Assembly: GCF_036231355.1 (NCBI RefSeq)
Contig: NZ_CP109496.1
Location: 4,278,001 to 4,342,000, forward strand
Reading direction: 5' to 3'
Source: Streptomyces sp. NBC_01431
GTDB lineage: Bacteria > Actinomycetota > Actinomycetes > Streptomycetales > Streptomycetaceae
Length of the DNA: 64,000 nucleotides
Made by a program: the position numbers and the translations under genes. Within the stretch, counting starts at the first letter, position 1, and the number at the start of each line of letters is the position of its first letter. This document shows positions 34,060 through 42,359 of the stretch, in pieces. Under the pieces are notes generated by a model. The model had not been told where the DNA came from and did not search any database. It was given only the letters and a program-made list of their open reading frames with translations.

Positions 34060-34224
34060 GTTTGGAATCTTAGATCACTGATCGTTCACCCCTCGAAGGC
34101 TGAAGCAGCGCATAACGATGCGTTCATATGGGTGCCATCGGCTGTCAGTGCAAGCAGCATAAAACTGCTGACGCACAGCGACGTTGACCAGACGTTGCGC
34201 CACGGAACGACGGGGGATACACGC

Positions 34225-34377
34225 GTGATCATGTACGAGAGGGCCGCGCTCGCCTGCTGCCCGCCCGCCCTAATTTTGGTTGCGCCGTTCGCGCCCGGCG
34301 GGCATGGAGTGGTCGCCGTCGAAGAGGGCCACGTCACGGCCGGCCCGGCAACCGAGAGCGACCTCGGCTGGGGCTGA
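34225..34377 (+). CDS. Small peptide ORF divergent from the LuxR-type regulator
   Basis: 50 codons from GTG at 34225 (ATG at 34231), with gggggat at 34212-34218 as ribosome binding site. The product has a hydrophobic stretch (ALACCPPALILVAPFAPGG) and ends ATESDLGWG. No family recognised. It is included because the paralogous regulator at 59848 also faces a small peptide gene with D-L/I-x-W motifs. It could be chance. Confidence 0.4.
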   Translation: MIMYERAALACCPPALILVAPFAPGGHGVVAVEEGHVTAGPATESDLGWG

Positions 34378-34421
34378 GCTTCCGCGTGATCAAGCCCTCT
34401 GAGCGATCGGAAGGGCACCCC

Positions 34422-35016
34422 ATGCCACTCGGTGAGGCCGGGTGCCGCATCATCGACATGCCCGCATCATCGACATGCCCGCGTCCATCGACATGCCCGC
34501 GCCCTCGGACGACCTCCTCGCCAGCTACGAGGAGCTGCCGGTCGACGCGTACATGGGCCACGGCACCCGGTACAAGAAGTTCTCCCAGTACCGGCTGTCG
34601 GCAGCCGCCGACGGAAGCTGGTCCTTCGAGCGGCTGCCGCACCGCGACTACACCGCGTTCAAGAAGTTCAACGCGGTCGGCGGAGGCATGCGCCGCATGT
34701 ATCTGCCCATCGACGTGGATTTCACGCCGCTCATCGCCCTCGGGGCCCAGGAGTTGGACCTGGACCGCGGCGAGGACTGGCAGATCAACGTGCACCAGAA
34801 CCGCACCCGCGCCGAGCTCGGGCGGCCCGGCCCGCCCACTCCGGAAGGCGTGCACCACGACGGGCACGAGTTCGTCATGATCGGCGTGCTCGACCGGCAG
34901 CGGGTCGGCGGCGGCGAGACCCGCCTGTGGCGCCCCGGCGCCGACGCCCCTTCTGGAGCGGCACGCTGGAGCCCGGACAGGCCGTACTGCTCGATGAGTC
35001 GCCGCCGTGTGGTTGA
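34422..35016 (+). pseudogene. 2OG-Fe(II) dioxygenase (amino-acid hydroxylase type), broken
   Basis: The coding frame resembles the 2OG-Fe dioxygenase family that includes free-amino-acid hydroxylases such as isoleucine dioxygenase. It contains TAFKKFNAVGGGMRRMYLPI, DWQINVHQNRTRA and the iron-binding GVHHDGHEFVMIGVL (H-x-D). Three lesions are visible. A 17-bp tandem duplication (34449-34482) shifts the frame just after the natural start (ATG 34422 behind ggaaggg). A second frameshift near 34950 precedes FWSGTLEPGQAVLLDE. The C-terminus with the distal histidine is replaced by an exporter fragment. Internal starts at 34475 or 34493 could still give a truncated protein. Confidence 0.75.
34449..34482 (+). 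repeat. 17-bp tandem duplication causing a frameshift
   Basis: Two exact copies of atcatcgacatgcccgc (34449-34465, 34466-34482), followed by a diverged 18-bp relative to 34500. Removing one copy restores a frame from ATG 34422 through IIDMPASIDMPAPSDDLL into the dioxygenase. Confidence 0.85.
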
Positions 35017-35147
35017 CGCTGGTGACGGCGTTTGCCGCCCGCATGCTGACGTGGCTGCGGCGTCCGCGCGTGAACACGGCGATGGACCGAACCGCCGTCG
35101 GCGTTCTGGTACTTCTGGGCGTCGGAACTGCTGCCGAGACGGTCTAG
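35007..35147 (+). pseudogene. LysE/RhtB amino-acid exporter, C-terminal remnant
   Basis: About 45 residues in a third frame (VWLTLVTAFAARMLTWLRRP, then RVNTAMDRTAVGVLVLLGVG). They match the last helix region of LysE/RhtB-type translocators, and the frame ends at TAG 35145. It is fused directly to the truncated dioxygenase by a deletion. Dioxygenase and exporter genes are known neighbours in hydroxy-amino-acid loci, so the remnant pair makes biological sense. Confidence 0.6.
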
Positions 35148-35272
35148 GCCCGAGCGGAGTCGGCGCAGGTCAAGGAATGCGTCGCGCAGTACGAGACGGT
35201 CGAGCGCTGGATCGACCAACAGGCCCGGACCGCACCGTTCCGTCGGGCCCACAGGCGTTACGAAGTGTGGCG

Positions 35273-35434
35273 TCACCAGCGATACCAACGGCCACTTCCG
35301 CCGCGCGGGCGGGCGACGAAGCCGATGAGCCACACGACCAGGACCACGATGGCAATCCACCACAGCGCCTTGAGTGCGAAACCGGCACCGAAGAGGATCA
35401 GGGCGAGCAGAAGAACGAGAAGCAGGGGAACCAT
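35273..35434 (-). CDS. Small hydrophobic membrane protein
   Basis: 53 aa from ATG at 35434 with an excellent ggaggttgataact leader. Nearly all hydrophobic: two closely spaced membrane segments (VPLLLVLLLALILFGAGF; WWIAIVVLVVWLIGFV), then a basic tail GGSGRWYRW. Similar short hydrophobic proteins are common near stress genes in streptomycetes; function unknown. Confidence 0.8.
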   Translation of the reverse strand: MVPLLLVLLLALILFGAGFALKALWWIAIVVLVVWLIGFVARPRGGSGRWYRW

Positions 35435-35859
35435 AGTTATCAACCTCCGGTCCGCCGAGTGCCCCGGAAAGCCCAGGCCACACGTCTGAACGACATGATT
35501 CGTATTCGCTCTTCCGGGCATTCGGATTCAATTGGCCGGCCCCGCCGGGGGTGATCGACGCGCGGCCGAATGGTGATTCTGAGGGTTGGGACGCGGCAGC
35601 TGCGGCAGCCGAAACCTTCGGCTTGGCTGGGCCCTTTCCGCTGCCCCAAGCGCGGCCCTGCTCGCCGTGCGGGTGCTCCCCGTGGTGAACTCAACGAGTT
35701 GATCAGTGCGGCACGTGACAGAGATGCTCGACCGGGCAGGAGCCGAGCCGCGAGGACCGTCCAGGCGCCATCGACGCGGTCGGCGCACCTTGTGAAGGCA
35801 TCGAGTGGGGTGTCGGGGGCACTTGGGGCAGCGGACCGGACTTGAGGAAGTGGTGCTTC
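35435..35859. other. Intergenic region upstream of the RsbQ-like gene
   Basis: 425 bp with an AT-richer portion near 35490-35560 (likely promoters for the divergent genes). Readable frames here lack Streptomyces codon periodicity. No feature supported. Confidence 0.5.
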
Positions 35860-36663
35860 ATGGATATCGCGCGCAGGAACAACGTCACCGTCACCGGTAA
35901 CCCGCAGGGGCGGACGGTGGTGCTGGCCCACGGCTTCGGCTGCGACCAGAACATGTGGCGGCTGACAGTGCCCGCCCTGGTCGAGCACTACCGGGTGGTG
36001 CTCTTCGACTACGTGGGCTCGGGCCGCTCGGATCCGTCCGCGTTCTCCGAGGACCGCTACGGATCGCTGGGCGGCTACGCCCAGGACGCGGTGGAGGTGT
36101 GCGAGGCTCTGGACCTGCGCGACGCCGTGTTCGTCGGCCACTCCGTCAGCGCCGTGATCGGAGTCCTGGCCGCCGACCTGGCTCCCGAGCGGATCGGAGC
36201 GCTGGTGATGGTCGCTCCGTCTCCGCGGTACATCGACGACGACGGCTACCGGGGCGGGTTCAGCACCGAGGACATCGACGAGCTGCTGGCGTCGCTTGAG
36301 TCGAACTATCTGGGCTGGTCGGCGGCGATGGCACCGGTGATCATGGGCCATGAGGACCGGCCCGAGCTCGGCGAGGAGCTGAAGAACAGCTTCTGCGCCA
36401 CGGACCCGGAGATGGCGCGCGTGTTCGCCCGCACTACGTTCCTGTCGGACTCAAGAGACGAATTGAAGAGTGTGCGGGTGCCGACGCTCGTCCTGGAATG
36501 CACCCAGGACGTCATCGCCCCCCGCGAGGTCGGCGCCTACGTCCACCGGGCGATCCCCGGCTCGACGCTGGTCACGCTCGACGCGACCGGACACTGCCCG
36601 CACCTGTCCGCACCCGAAGCCACCAACGAAGCGATCCGGAACTTCCTGGCCAGCCTTCGATGA
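35860..36663 (+). CDS. RsbQ-like alpha/beta hydrolase
   Basis: 267 aa from ATG at 35860 behind gaggaag. Alpha/beta-hydrolase with nucleophile elbow GHSVS (FVGHSVSAVIGVLAADLAPE), an aspartate in LVLECTQDVIAP and a catalytic histidine in DATGHCPHLSAP. It closely follows the RsbQ pattern (N-terminal NNVTVTG, VVLAHGFGCDQNMWR). In Bacillus, RsbQ is needed to activate the phosphatase RsbP in the energy-stress branch. Here the phosphatase gene follows directly with overlapping start and stop. Confidence 0.92.
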   Translation: MDIARRNNVTVTGNPQGRTVVLAHGFGCDQNMWRLTVPALVEHYRVVLFDYVGSGRSDPSAFSEDRYGSLGGYAQDAVEVCEALDLRDAVFVGHSVSAVIGVLAADLAPERIGALVMVAPSPRYIDDDGYRGGFSTEDIDELLASLESNYLGWSAAMAPVIMGHEDRPELGEELKNSFCATDPEMARVFARTTFLSDSRDELKSVRVPTLVLECTQDVIAPREVGAYVHRAIPGSTLVTLDATGHCPHLSAPEATNEAIRNFLASLR

Positions 36664-37952
36664 TGTGCCGCAACGGGGAGCATCCCGACCCGCACGAGGC
36701 GGACGGCGAGAGAACCGCGGACGCGGCGTTCGCCGCACTGCTTGAGGACAGCGCCGAGGAACTCTACGAGTGCGCGCCGTGCGGATATCTGTCCACGCTG
36801 ATGGACGGCACCATCGCCAAGATCAACGCCACCCTGCTGGGCTGGCTCGGCCTGGAGCGCGCGGAGGTGGTGGGCCGGATGCGCTTCACCGACCTGCTGA
36901 CGGTGGGCGGCAAGCTGTACCACGAGACCCACTTCGCCCCACTACTGCGGATGCAGGGCGAAATCGGCGGCATCGCCCTGGAGATCAAGCAGACCGGCGG
37001 TGCCCGCATGCCGGTGCTGGTCTCCTCCGCGATCAAGCGCGGTGACACCGGCGAGCCGCTGCTGATCCGTACAACCGTCTTCGACGCCCGGGATCGCCGC
37101 GCCTACGAGGAGGAACTCCTGCGCGGCCGCAAGGCCGCCGAAGCGGCGCGCAAACAGTCGGAAGCCGACCGCGCCAGGCTCCAGGACGCCCTGGCCGTAC
37201 TCCAGCAGTCCCTGCTGCCCGACACCCTGCCGCCAGTGGCCGGGATGGAGACGGCCGCCTACTACCACACCGCCCATCCCGACCGGCTCGGCGGCGACTT
37301 CTACGACGTCTTCCCCATCGACGCGAATCGGTTCGGCTTCTTCCTCGGTGACGTGTGCGGCAAGGGACCCCAGGCCGCCGCCGTCACCTCGCTGACCCGC
37401 TACACCCTGCGCGCCGCCGCCCTGCACGACCCGGACCCCGTCGCCGCCCTGACCACGCTCAACAAGGTGCTCCACGAGCGCTACGCCGGCGATGGCGACC
37501 CGCGTTACTGCACCGTCGTCTTCGGCACGCTGGAGCCCGACCCCGAGACGGGGAACGTCGCCGTACACCTCGCTTCCGGCGGCCATCCTCCCGTCATCAT
37601 CGTGCGGGCCGACGGCACGGCCGACTTCCTGCCCACGCCGGGCGGCCTCCTCGTGGGCATCCTGCCGTCCGCACGCTTCACGGCCGCCACGAGCGTGCTC
37701 ACCCCCGGCGACACCCTCCTGCTCTACACCGACGGCCTCACCGAAGCCCGCACGAGCCAAGACCGCAGCAGCCTGTACGGAGACGAAGCCCTAATCGCCT
37801 TCGCCGCCGGCCACGCCGGCAAACCGCCGAACGTCCTGATCCAGTCCCTGACCGGCCTGCTGAACAGCTTCGGCGAAGGCGTCGGCGACGACACCGCCCT
37901 ACTCGCTCTCGGCGTCCCCGCCGCCAACCCGGGGACGAGAAGCCTCGAATGA
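36660..37952 (+). CDS. RsbP-like PAS-PP2C (SpoIIE-type) serine phosphatase
   Basis: 430 aa starting at ATG 36660 (or the adjacent ATG 36663), overlapping the hydrolase stop. N-terminal PAS domain, about residues 30-150 (CAPCGYLSTLMDGTIAKINA; GWLGLERAEVVGRMRFTDLL), a coiled-coil linker (RGRKAAEAARKQSEADRARL) and a SpoIIE/PP2C phosphatase domain. The phosphatase has metal-binding GGDFYDVF, GDVCGKG, SGGHPP, LYTDGLTEAR and DDTALLAL. Expected to dephosphorylate a STAS anti-anti-sigma factor; one is encoded at 40728. Confidence 0.93.
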   Translation: MMCRNGEHPDPHEADGERTADAAFAALLEDSAEELYECAPCGYLSTLMDGTIAKINATLLGWLGLERAEVVGRMRFTDLLTVGGKLYHETHFAPLLRMQGEIGGIALEIKQTGGARMPVLVSSAIKRGDTGEPLLIRTTVFDARDRRAYEEELLRGRKAAEAARKQSEADRARLQDALAVLQQSLLPDTLPPVAGMETAAYYHTAHPDRLGGDFYDVFPIDANRFGFFLGDVCGKGPQAAAVTSLTRYTLRAAALHDPDPVAALTTLNKVLHERYAGDGDPRYCTVVFGTLEPDPETGNVAVHLASGGHPPVIIVRADGTADFLPTPGGLLVGILPSARFTAATSVLTPGDTLLLYTDGLTEARTSQDRSSLYGDEALIAFAAGHAGKPPNVLIQSLTGLLNSFGEGVGDDTALLALGVPAANPGTRSLE

Positions 37953-38300
37953 GGGCCATCCGGGATCTGCTCGCCGACATGGCCGCCCGCGGCTGCCGCC
38001 GTACGCTGCCGGAACTGCGCCGCTTCAGCCGTCAACTGGGGGAGTCCCCGCGTGAGCGATCAGCCCGGCGAGCAGACCAAGAAGCCCTTCCTGTACGTCG
38101 TCGTGTGTGGGGCCGGAGGGCGTCCTGGTCGGCTCGTACAAGCCGCACAAGCCGAAGGGCGGTGGCGGGGCCGACCGCTTCCACCGGGAGGAAAGCGCTG
38201 GAACTGCTCACGCCCGAGCCGCCCGCACCGGCCTGATCAGGCCGACAGCGATCGAAATGCCAGCTCGTCGCGCCCCGCGCCGGCGGCAATTCCAGTAATT
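37953..38300 (+). pseudogene. Decayed fragments, possibly regulator tail plus flavoprotein start
   Basis: Coding-like pieces in different frames: IRDLLADMAARGCRRTLPEL at about 37958, KPFLYVVVCGAGGRPGRLVQ at about 38080 (resembling the N-terminus of small Streptomyces flavoproteins), and LELLTPEPPAPA near 38205-38238. No frame is continuous. The family assignment is weak. Confidence 0.35.
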
Positions 38301-38442
38301 CCCGCATCGCTGGCGCGACTTCACGGGCGGACTGGCAACAAGTGCGCGGGCTCCACAGGGGGGTCTCAGGGTTAGAAGCGACCGGCACTCCCCTGGATGA
38401 GGACCTACGGCGCCTGAGCGGGTTCCGGGGACGAGTCACGGA
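38301..38442. other. Non-coding stretch with one copy of a 23-bp repeat
   Basis: Contains gggtctcagg-gttagaagcg-acc at 38361-38383, matching 45670-45692 at 19 of 23 positions in the same orientation. Otherwise nothing seen. Confidence 0.45.
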
Positions 38443-38715
38443 TCAACGGCCGTGCTCATGGCGGATGCGCCGCCGCGGGCGGAGCCGCCCCCGGCCCCCG
38501 TCGCGCTGGTCGCGGCGGGTCGGGACGGCGGGCGGCTCGGCCAGGCCGGGAACCGGTCGTGCCGGGCCGCCGCGGGTTCCTCGGCCGACGGGGTGGAAGC
38601 GGCTGTAGGGGTGGAGCGCAATCCGCTCGGAGTGCTGTGCGTTGAGGAGGTGGATCACGCGTGCCGCTCCGACGATCAGAAGCAGCGTGACGGCGATGGT
38701 CAGGGCCGTGGTCAT
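38443..38715 (-). CDS. Small membrane protein with HLLNAQH motif (copy 1)
   Basis: 90 aa from ATG at 38715, 5 bp after the DUF5994 stop. One membrane helix (TTALTIAVTLLLIVGAARVI), then the motif HLLNAQHSERIALHPYSRFH and an Arg/Gly/Pro-rich tail. The gene at 43058 encodes a shorter relative with HLLNAQHDARIAAHHFSDPL in the same position behind another DUF5994 gene. Function unknown. Confidence 0.7.
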   Translation of the reverse strand: MTTALTIAVTLLLIVGAARVIHLLNAQHSERIALHPYSRFHPVGRGTRGGPARPVPGLAEPPAVPTRRDQRDGGRGRLRPRRRIRHEHGR

Positions 38716-38720
38716 GGCGG

Positions 38721-39293
38721 TCACATCCCCACCAGGAGGCGGCTGGGACGGGCCGGGACGATGGCATGGGGCGAGGTGGCACCGCCCTCGTACTCCCACG
38801 CCTCCTCACGATCCTGCGGTCGCTCGGTGGCCGGTGTGTCGTGGAGGGCCGCCCCTGCGGCCATGAGTGCGCTCGCGGTGAGCTGGGGGCCGGTGCCGTC
38901 GGTCGCGGCGGCCATCAACCGGGCGGCCGCAGGGGCGTTGGTCTCCGGCGGGATGACGAGGAGGTCCCAGCGTCCGGCCGTGTAGGACAGCAGCAGGAGC
39001 TTGTGCGGGTCTTGCTCGGCCTTGAACCAGCCTGCCTTCACCACGTGTCCGGCAACGGGGATCTTTCGCGGGATGACGGGCCAGTGCCGGGGATTCACCG
39101 CGATGCGGGTGATCCGGCCCCACCGCGAGTCCAGTACGTCTATCAGTGCGGGCAGTTCACGCAGCAGGTCACGGGAGCGGGGCCACCAGGCACCGTCCAG
39201 GAGCCCGGGGGAGCTGCCCGGGGATTTCAGTGCGACGCGCGCCGCGGGGGGCTCGCGCTGAGGGAAGTGCCGGTCGGTCGTGGTCGCGGACAT
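38721..39293 (-). CDS. DUF5994 family protein (copy 1)
   Basis: 190 aa. Shows the family core GLLDGAWWPRSRDLLRELPA, then WGRITRIAVNPRHWPVIPRK, VVKAGWFKAEQDPHKLLLLS and WDLLVIPPETNAPAAARLM. Soluble, function unknown; widespread in streptomycetes near stress and signalling genes. The promoter-proximal sequence at 39366-39398 is repeated in front of copy 2. Confidence 0.85.
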   Translation of the reverse strand: MSATTTDRHFPQREPPAARVALKSPGSSPGLLDGAWWPRSRDLLRELPALIDVLDSRWGRITRIAVNPRHWPVIPRKIPVAGHVVKAGWFKAEQDPHKLLLLSYTAGRWDLLVIPPETNAPAAARLMAAATDGTGPQLTASALMAAGAALHDTPATERPQDREEAWEYEGGATSPHAIVPARPSRLLVGM

Positions 39294-39365
39294 GGCGCGG
39301 ACCTGTCTCCGGGGGCACTGTCCACGGACGACACCCGGTGTCTTTGCTCACCGGGAACGACGTCG

Positions 39366-39398
39366 GCGTGAAGGCCGGCGTGCGAAATGCTCCCGGTG
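39366..39398 (-). repeat. Conserved 33-bp upstream element of DUF5994 cassette (copy 1)
   Basis: 29 of 33 bases identical to 43896-43928 and at a similar distance (about 70 bp) from the DUF5994 start. It contains tgcgaaatgctcccggtg versus tgcgaagtactcccggtg. Probably the promoter or operator, duplicated with the cassette. Confidence 0.65.
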
Positions 39399-39467
39399 GC
39401 TCAACCGTACTCCCCGACGAGGGCGGGCAGACGGGTACGGCGGCCGCAGAATCCCGCGTGAGACGGA

Positions 39468-40208
39468 TCAGCTCTCGGGCGGGGGCGGGGGGATGGTGGA
39501 GGTGTCGAAGGTGCCCGTGATGATCGAGGTGGCGAAGTCGGTCAGGCCCAGGTGACGGCTGCGGGCATAACCGCGAAACGCGCCGAACGCCTCGTCCGGT
39601 GAGGTCCCCCAGCGTTCGGCGAGGAGGCCCTTGACCTGCTCCACCAGGATGCGGCTGTTGAGCGCGGTCTGGAGCTGCGTCCTCTCGATATGGGACCGCT
39701 CCAGAGTGCGCTGCTGGAGGATCGTGATCGTGGCGACGCTCGCGAGCGCCTTGGCGAGCGCGATGTCGCTCTCGCCGAGGCGGTGGGGTGTCTTCTGGAA
39801 GAGGTTGAGTGCGCCGATGTTCCGGTCCCGCAGCCGCAAGGGGATCGCGTGGGTGGTGACGTAACCCGTCTCGCGCGCGCGAGTGGCGAAGCGGGGCCAG
39901 CTCGCCGTCGTCCTGGGACTGATGAGGTCGATATTGGTCCTGGCGGTCCCGCTGCGGAAGCAGTCCACGCACGGACCCTGGCCGTACTGGAGAGCGAACA
40001 GTTCCAGGAGCCGGGCGTGTTCGTCGGAGGCGGCCACGACCTGGAGTTTCCCGAGCGGGTCGGCGAGCAGGATGCCGGCCGCGGAGACGTCGAGGAGTTC
40101 GACGCATCGGGTGGACAGGCGCTGGAGCAGGTCCAGAACGTCGAAGTCGTCCGTCAGTGAGTCGGTGACCTCGATGAAGATCTCCGTCAGCCGTTGTTCG
40201 CGGGCCAT
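39468..40208 (-). CDS. GAF-ANTAR domain RNA-binding regulator
   Basis: 246 aa from ATG at 40208, seven bases after aaaggg; ATG 40217 lies too close to it. GAF domain about residues 15-150 (CVELLDVSAAGILLADPLGK; LRDRNIGALNLFQKTPHRLG). C-terminal ANTAR helices about 170-230 (RTQLQTALNSRILVEQVKGL, then AERWGTSPDEAFGAFRGYAR). ANTAR proteins bind paired hairpins in nascent RNA to relieve termination. No target hairpins were identified here. Confidence 0.9.
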   Translation of the reverse strand: MAREQRLTEIFIEVTDSLTDDFDVLDLLQRLSTRCVELLDVSAAGILLADPLGKLQVVAASDEHARLLELFALQYGQGPCVDCFRSGTARTNIDLISPRTTASWPRFATRARETGYVTTHAIPLRLRDRNIGALNLFQKTPHRLGESDIALAKALASVATITILQQRTLERSHIERTQLQTALNSRILVEQVKGLLAERWGTSPDEAFGAFRGYARSRHLGLTDFATSIITGTFDTSTIPPPPPES

Positions 40209-40213
40209 GCCGA

Positions 40214-40645
40214 TCATCCCTTTCGACCGCCGCGCGACTGCGGCCCATTCAAATCGTCGTTGAACCGAATCCGTCCGGCCACCACGTCCCCAGCCACGTC
40301 GCCGAGCGGCAGATCCCGGCGGTATGCGTACGCCCTCAGCCGCAGCAGAGCCTCCGCCAGGGAAGCGTCCAGCTGGGCGCTGACCATGCCCGTGGCCCGG
40401 TGCAACTCCCCGGTAGCCCCACGACCGTCACGGAATCCGCCAGTCCGTTGCCGCCGCCGTGCCCGTTGCCTTCCAGGACCACCCCGGTCAGCGCGGCGGT
40501 CAGGGCCAGGGCGTCGGTGTACTGCTGCTCCGGTACGGAGGCGCTTGTCCTGGAGGACACCACGCCCAGTACGCCGGGTCAGCGGTCGGCGCGGACCGCG
40601 CCAGGTCCAGTGCCAGGACGGCCATGCCGTCGCTGATCAATGGGC
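40214..40645 (-). pseudogene. Second GAF-ANTAR gene, frameshifted
   Basis: Read on the minus strand, three frames give consecutive parts of an ANTAR regulator: MAVLALDLARSAPTADPAYW, then EQQYTDALALTAALTGVVLE, then ELHRATGMVSAQLDASLAEA followed by LLRLRAYAYRRDLPLGDVAG. At least two frameshifts separate them. The ANTAR end is 6 bp from the start of the intact GAF-ANTAR gene. Confidence 0.75.
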
Positions 40646-40727
40646 TCCGCCCTGCCGGGGTTTGGCGACCAGCCCAATCAGCTCACCGTGAACACTATCC
40701 GCGCCCGCCGGACACCGCTGCCGCTGT

Positions 40728-41081
40728 CTAGCGGGGGCTGGCCGAGACCACCCCCTGACGGGCCGCGTCGACCGTCGCGTACCGCGGAAAGACGCCGGTG
40801 AGATCGACGATGCGGAGCAGCAGACCGATGCTTCGTCCCACGTAGACCAGGCGCAGCCATCCGGAGCGGTCCAGACACGTGGCCCGTGCCACGCACAGGG
40901 GGCCCAGGGCGCTGCAGTCCATGAATGTCACTTGGGTCAAATCGACTACGACATAGGGGATTTGAGCGCCCCGCTGCGCTCTGGCCAGGTCTCCGGACAG
41001 GAGCGGGGCGGTCAGGATGTCGAGTTCGCCGGATGCCCGGATCACCCGGCACTCCTGCGAGAGGTCGGCAGCGGTGCCCAT
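40728..41081 (-). CDS. STAS-domain anti-sigma factor antagonist
   Basis: 117 aa from ATG at 41081, with gaggag 9 bp upstream; the frame runs on to 41396 but lacks a start with a ribosome binding site. STAS fold with the phosphorylation-loop pattern VVVDLTQVTFMDCSALGPLC, in which Ser after MDC is the predicted phospho-site. Likely substrate of an anti-sigma kinase and of a phosphatase such as the RsbP-like protein at 36660. Confidence 0.88.
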   Translation of the reverse strand: MGTAADLSQECRVIRASGELDILTAPLLSGDLARAQRGAQIPYVVVDLTQVTFMDCSALGPLCVARATCLDRSGWLRLVYVGRSIGLLLRIVDLTGVFPRYATVDAARQGVVSASPR

Positions 41082-41305
41082 GCGGCCCGTCTCCTCATGA
41101 CGTACTGCGTACGAGTGGGATGGAGCGGTCTGCGGAGAGACGGCCGAGGTCTGGGGCACCCGCATGAGCAGAGTACGGCTCCCGGGCCCCGGAGCGGTTT
41201 CGTCTGTGTTCGGGTCGCGAGTTGAGCATGAACTGCTCTGCCTTGCATGTTCTGTTGGCGCAATCCGGTTGTTCCGGGTTACTTCTCTGTTCGTTTCGTG
41301 CTTCG

Positions 41306-41495
41306 TCAGCGGTGGCGACGCATGTGCATGCGGACGGTCGTGCCGTGCTCCGTGGTGCGCATGTCGACGGCGTCGCTGAGCTGCCGGATGATCCATAGCC
41401 CGCGTCCGTCCAGGTGGGACGTGTCGGGCGGCAGATACCCGGCCAGGGCGGTATCGAGGGTGCCCTTGGGGTTGGTGATCTCGCCGTCCCGGTCG
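41306..41495 (-). pseudogene. Anti-sigma HATPase C-terminal fragment
   Basis: The last about 60 residues of an RsbW-like ATP-binding protein (VDRDGEITNPKGTLDTALAG; DGRGLWIIRQLSDAVDMRTT; GTTVRMHMRRHR). The N box is missing. Upstream the frame runs into the antisense of a phosphoketolase remnant, so the gene was cut by a recombination event at about 41495. Confidence 0.7.
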
Positions 41496-42239
41496 ACAAG
41501 CCCGGCACGACGCTGCACGAGCCCACCCGGGTCCTGGGAGGTCTGCTGGAAACGGTTATGGCGCGCACGGCAGGGCGCCGCGACTTCCGCCTGTTCGGAC
41601 CGGACGAGACGGCCTCCAACCGGCTCCAGGCCGTGTACCGGGCCACCGGCAAGGCGTGGCAGGAACAGACGCTGGAGGTGGAGAACCTGGACCGGCACGG
41701 CCGCGTGATGGAAATCCTGTCCGAACACACCTGCCAGGGCTGGCTGGAGGGCTAAGTCCCCTGAGGTCGTCCGGGTCCACCTGCCCCCGGACGCCAACAC
41801 CCTTCTCGTGGTGGCCGACCACGTGCTGCGCTCCCGCGACTACGTCAACGTGGTCGTCGGGGCAAGCAGCCCTGCTTCGACTGGCTGACGCATGACGAGG
41901 CCCGCGCGCACTGCGCAAACCGGTCGTTTTCGCCTACCACGGCTACCCGTGGCTGATCCACCGCCTCGCCTACCGCCGCACCGGACACGCCCACGCCCAC
42001 TTCCACGTTCGCGGCTACAAGGAGGAAGGATCCACCACCACGCCCTTCGACATGGTCGTACGCAACGACCTCGACCGATACCGCCTGGCCATGGATGTCA
42101 TCGACCGCGTCCCGGGCCTGGCGGTGCGCGCCGGGACCAAGTACGACAGGAGCTCGCGGACACCCGGCTGCGCCACCACACCTGGATCCGCGAACACGGC
42201 ACCGATCTCCCCGAAGTCGCCGAATGGACCTGGAACTGA
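41495..42239 (+). pseudogene. Phosphoketolase (xylulose-5-P/fructose-6-P), heavily deleted
   Basis: Four pieces of one enzyme in correct order. 41495-41755: EPTRVLGGLLETVMARTAGR, FGPDETASNRLQAVYRATGK and RVMEILSEHTCQGWLEG. 41761-41925: VVRVHLPPDANTLLVVADHV and RDYVNVVV, then a frameshift before GKQPCFDWLTHDEARAHC. 41926-42150: VVFAYHGYPWLIHRLAYRRT and EEGSTTTPFDMVV. The end is LRHHTWIREHGTDLPEVAEW in another frame, stopping at 42239. The N-terminal TPP-binding part and about 300 internal residues are gone. Clearly dead. Confidence 0.85.
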
Positions 42240-42359
42240 ACACCGGGAACGGACCGGACGTCGGTGTGACGCTGTGTGGAGCCTTGTGGCCGAACCGGGG
42301 ACGCGGAACTGGGGCACCGGGTACCCACGTGCCCGGCCCTTCTCCATGTGAAAGGGGAT

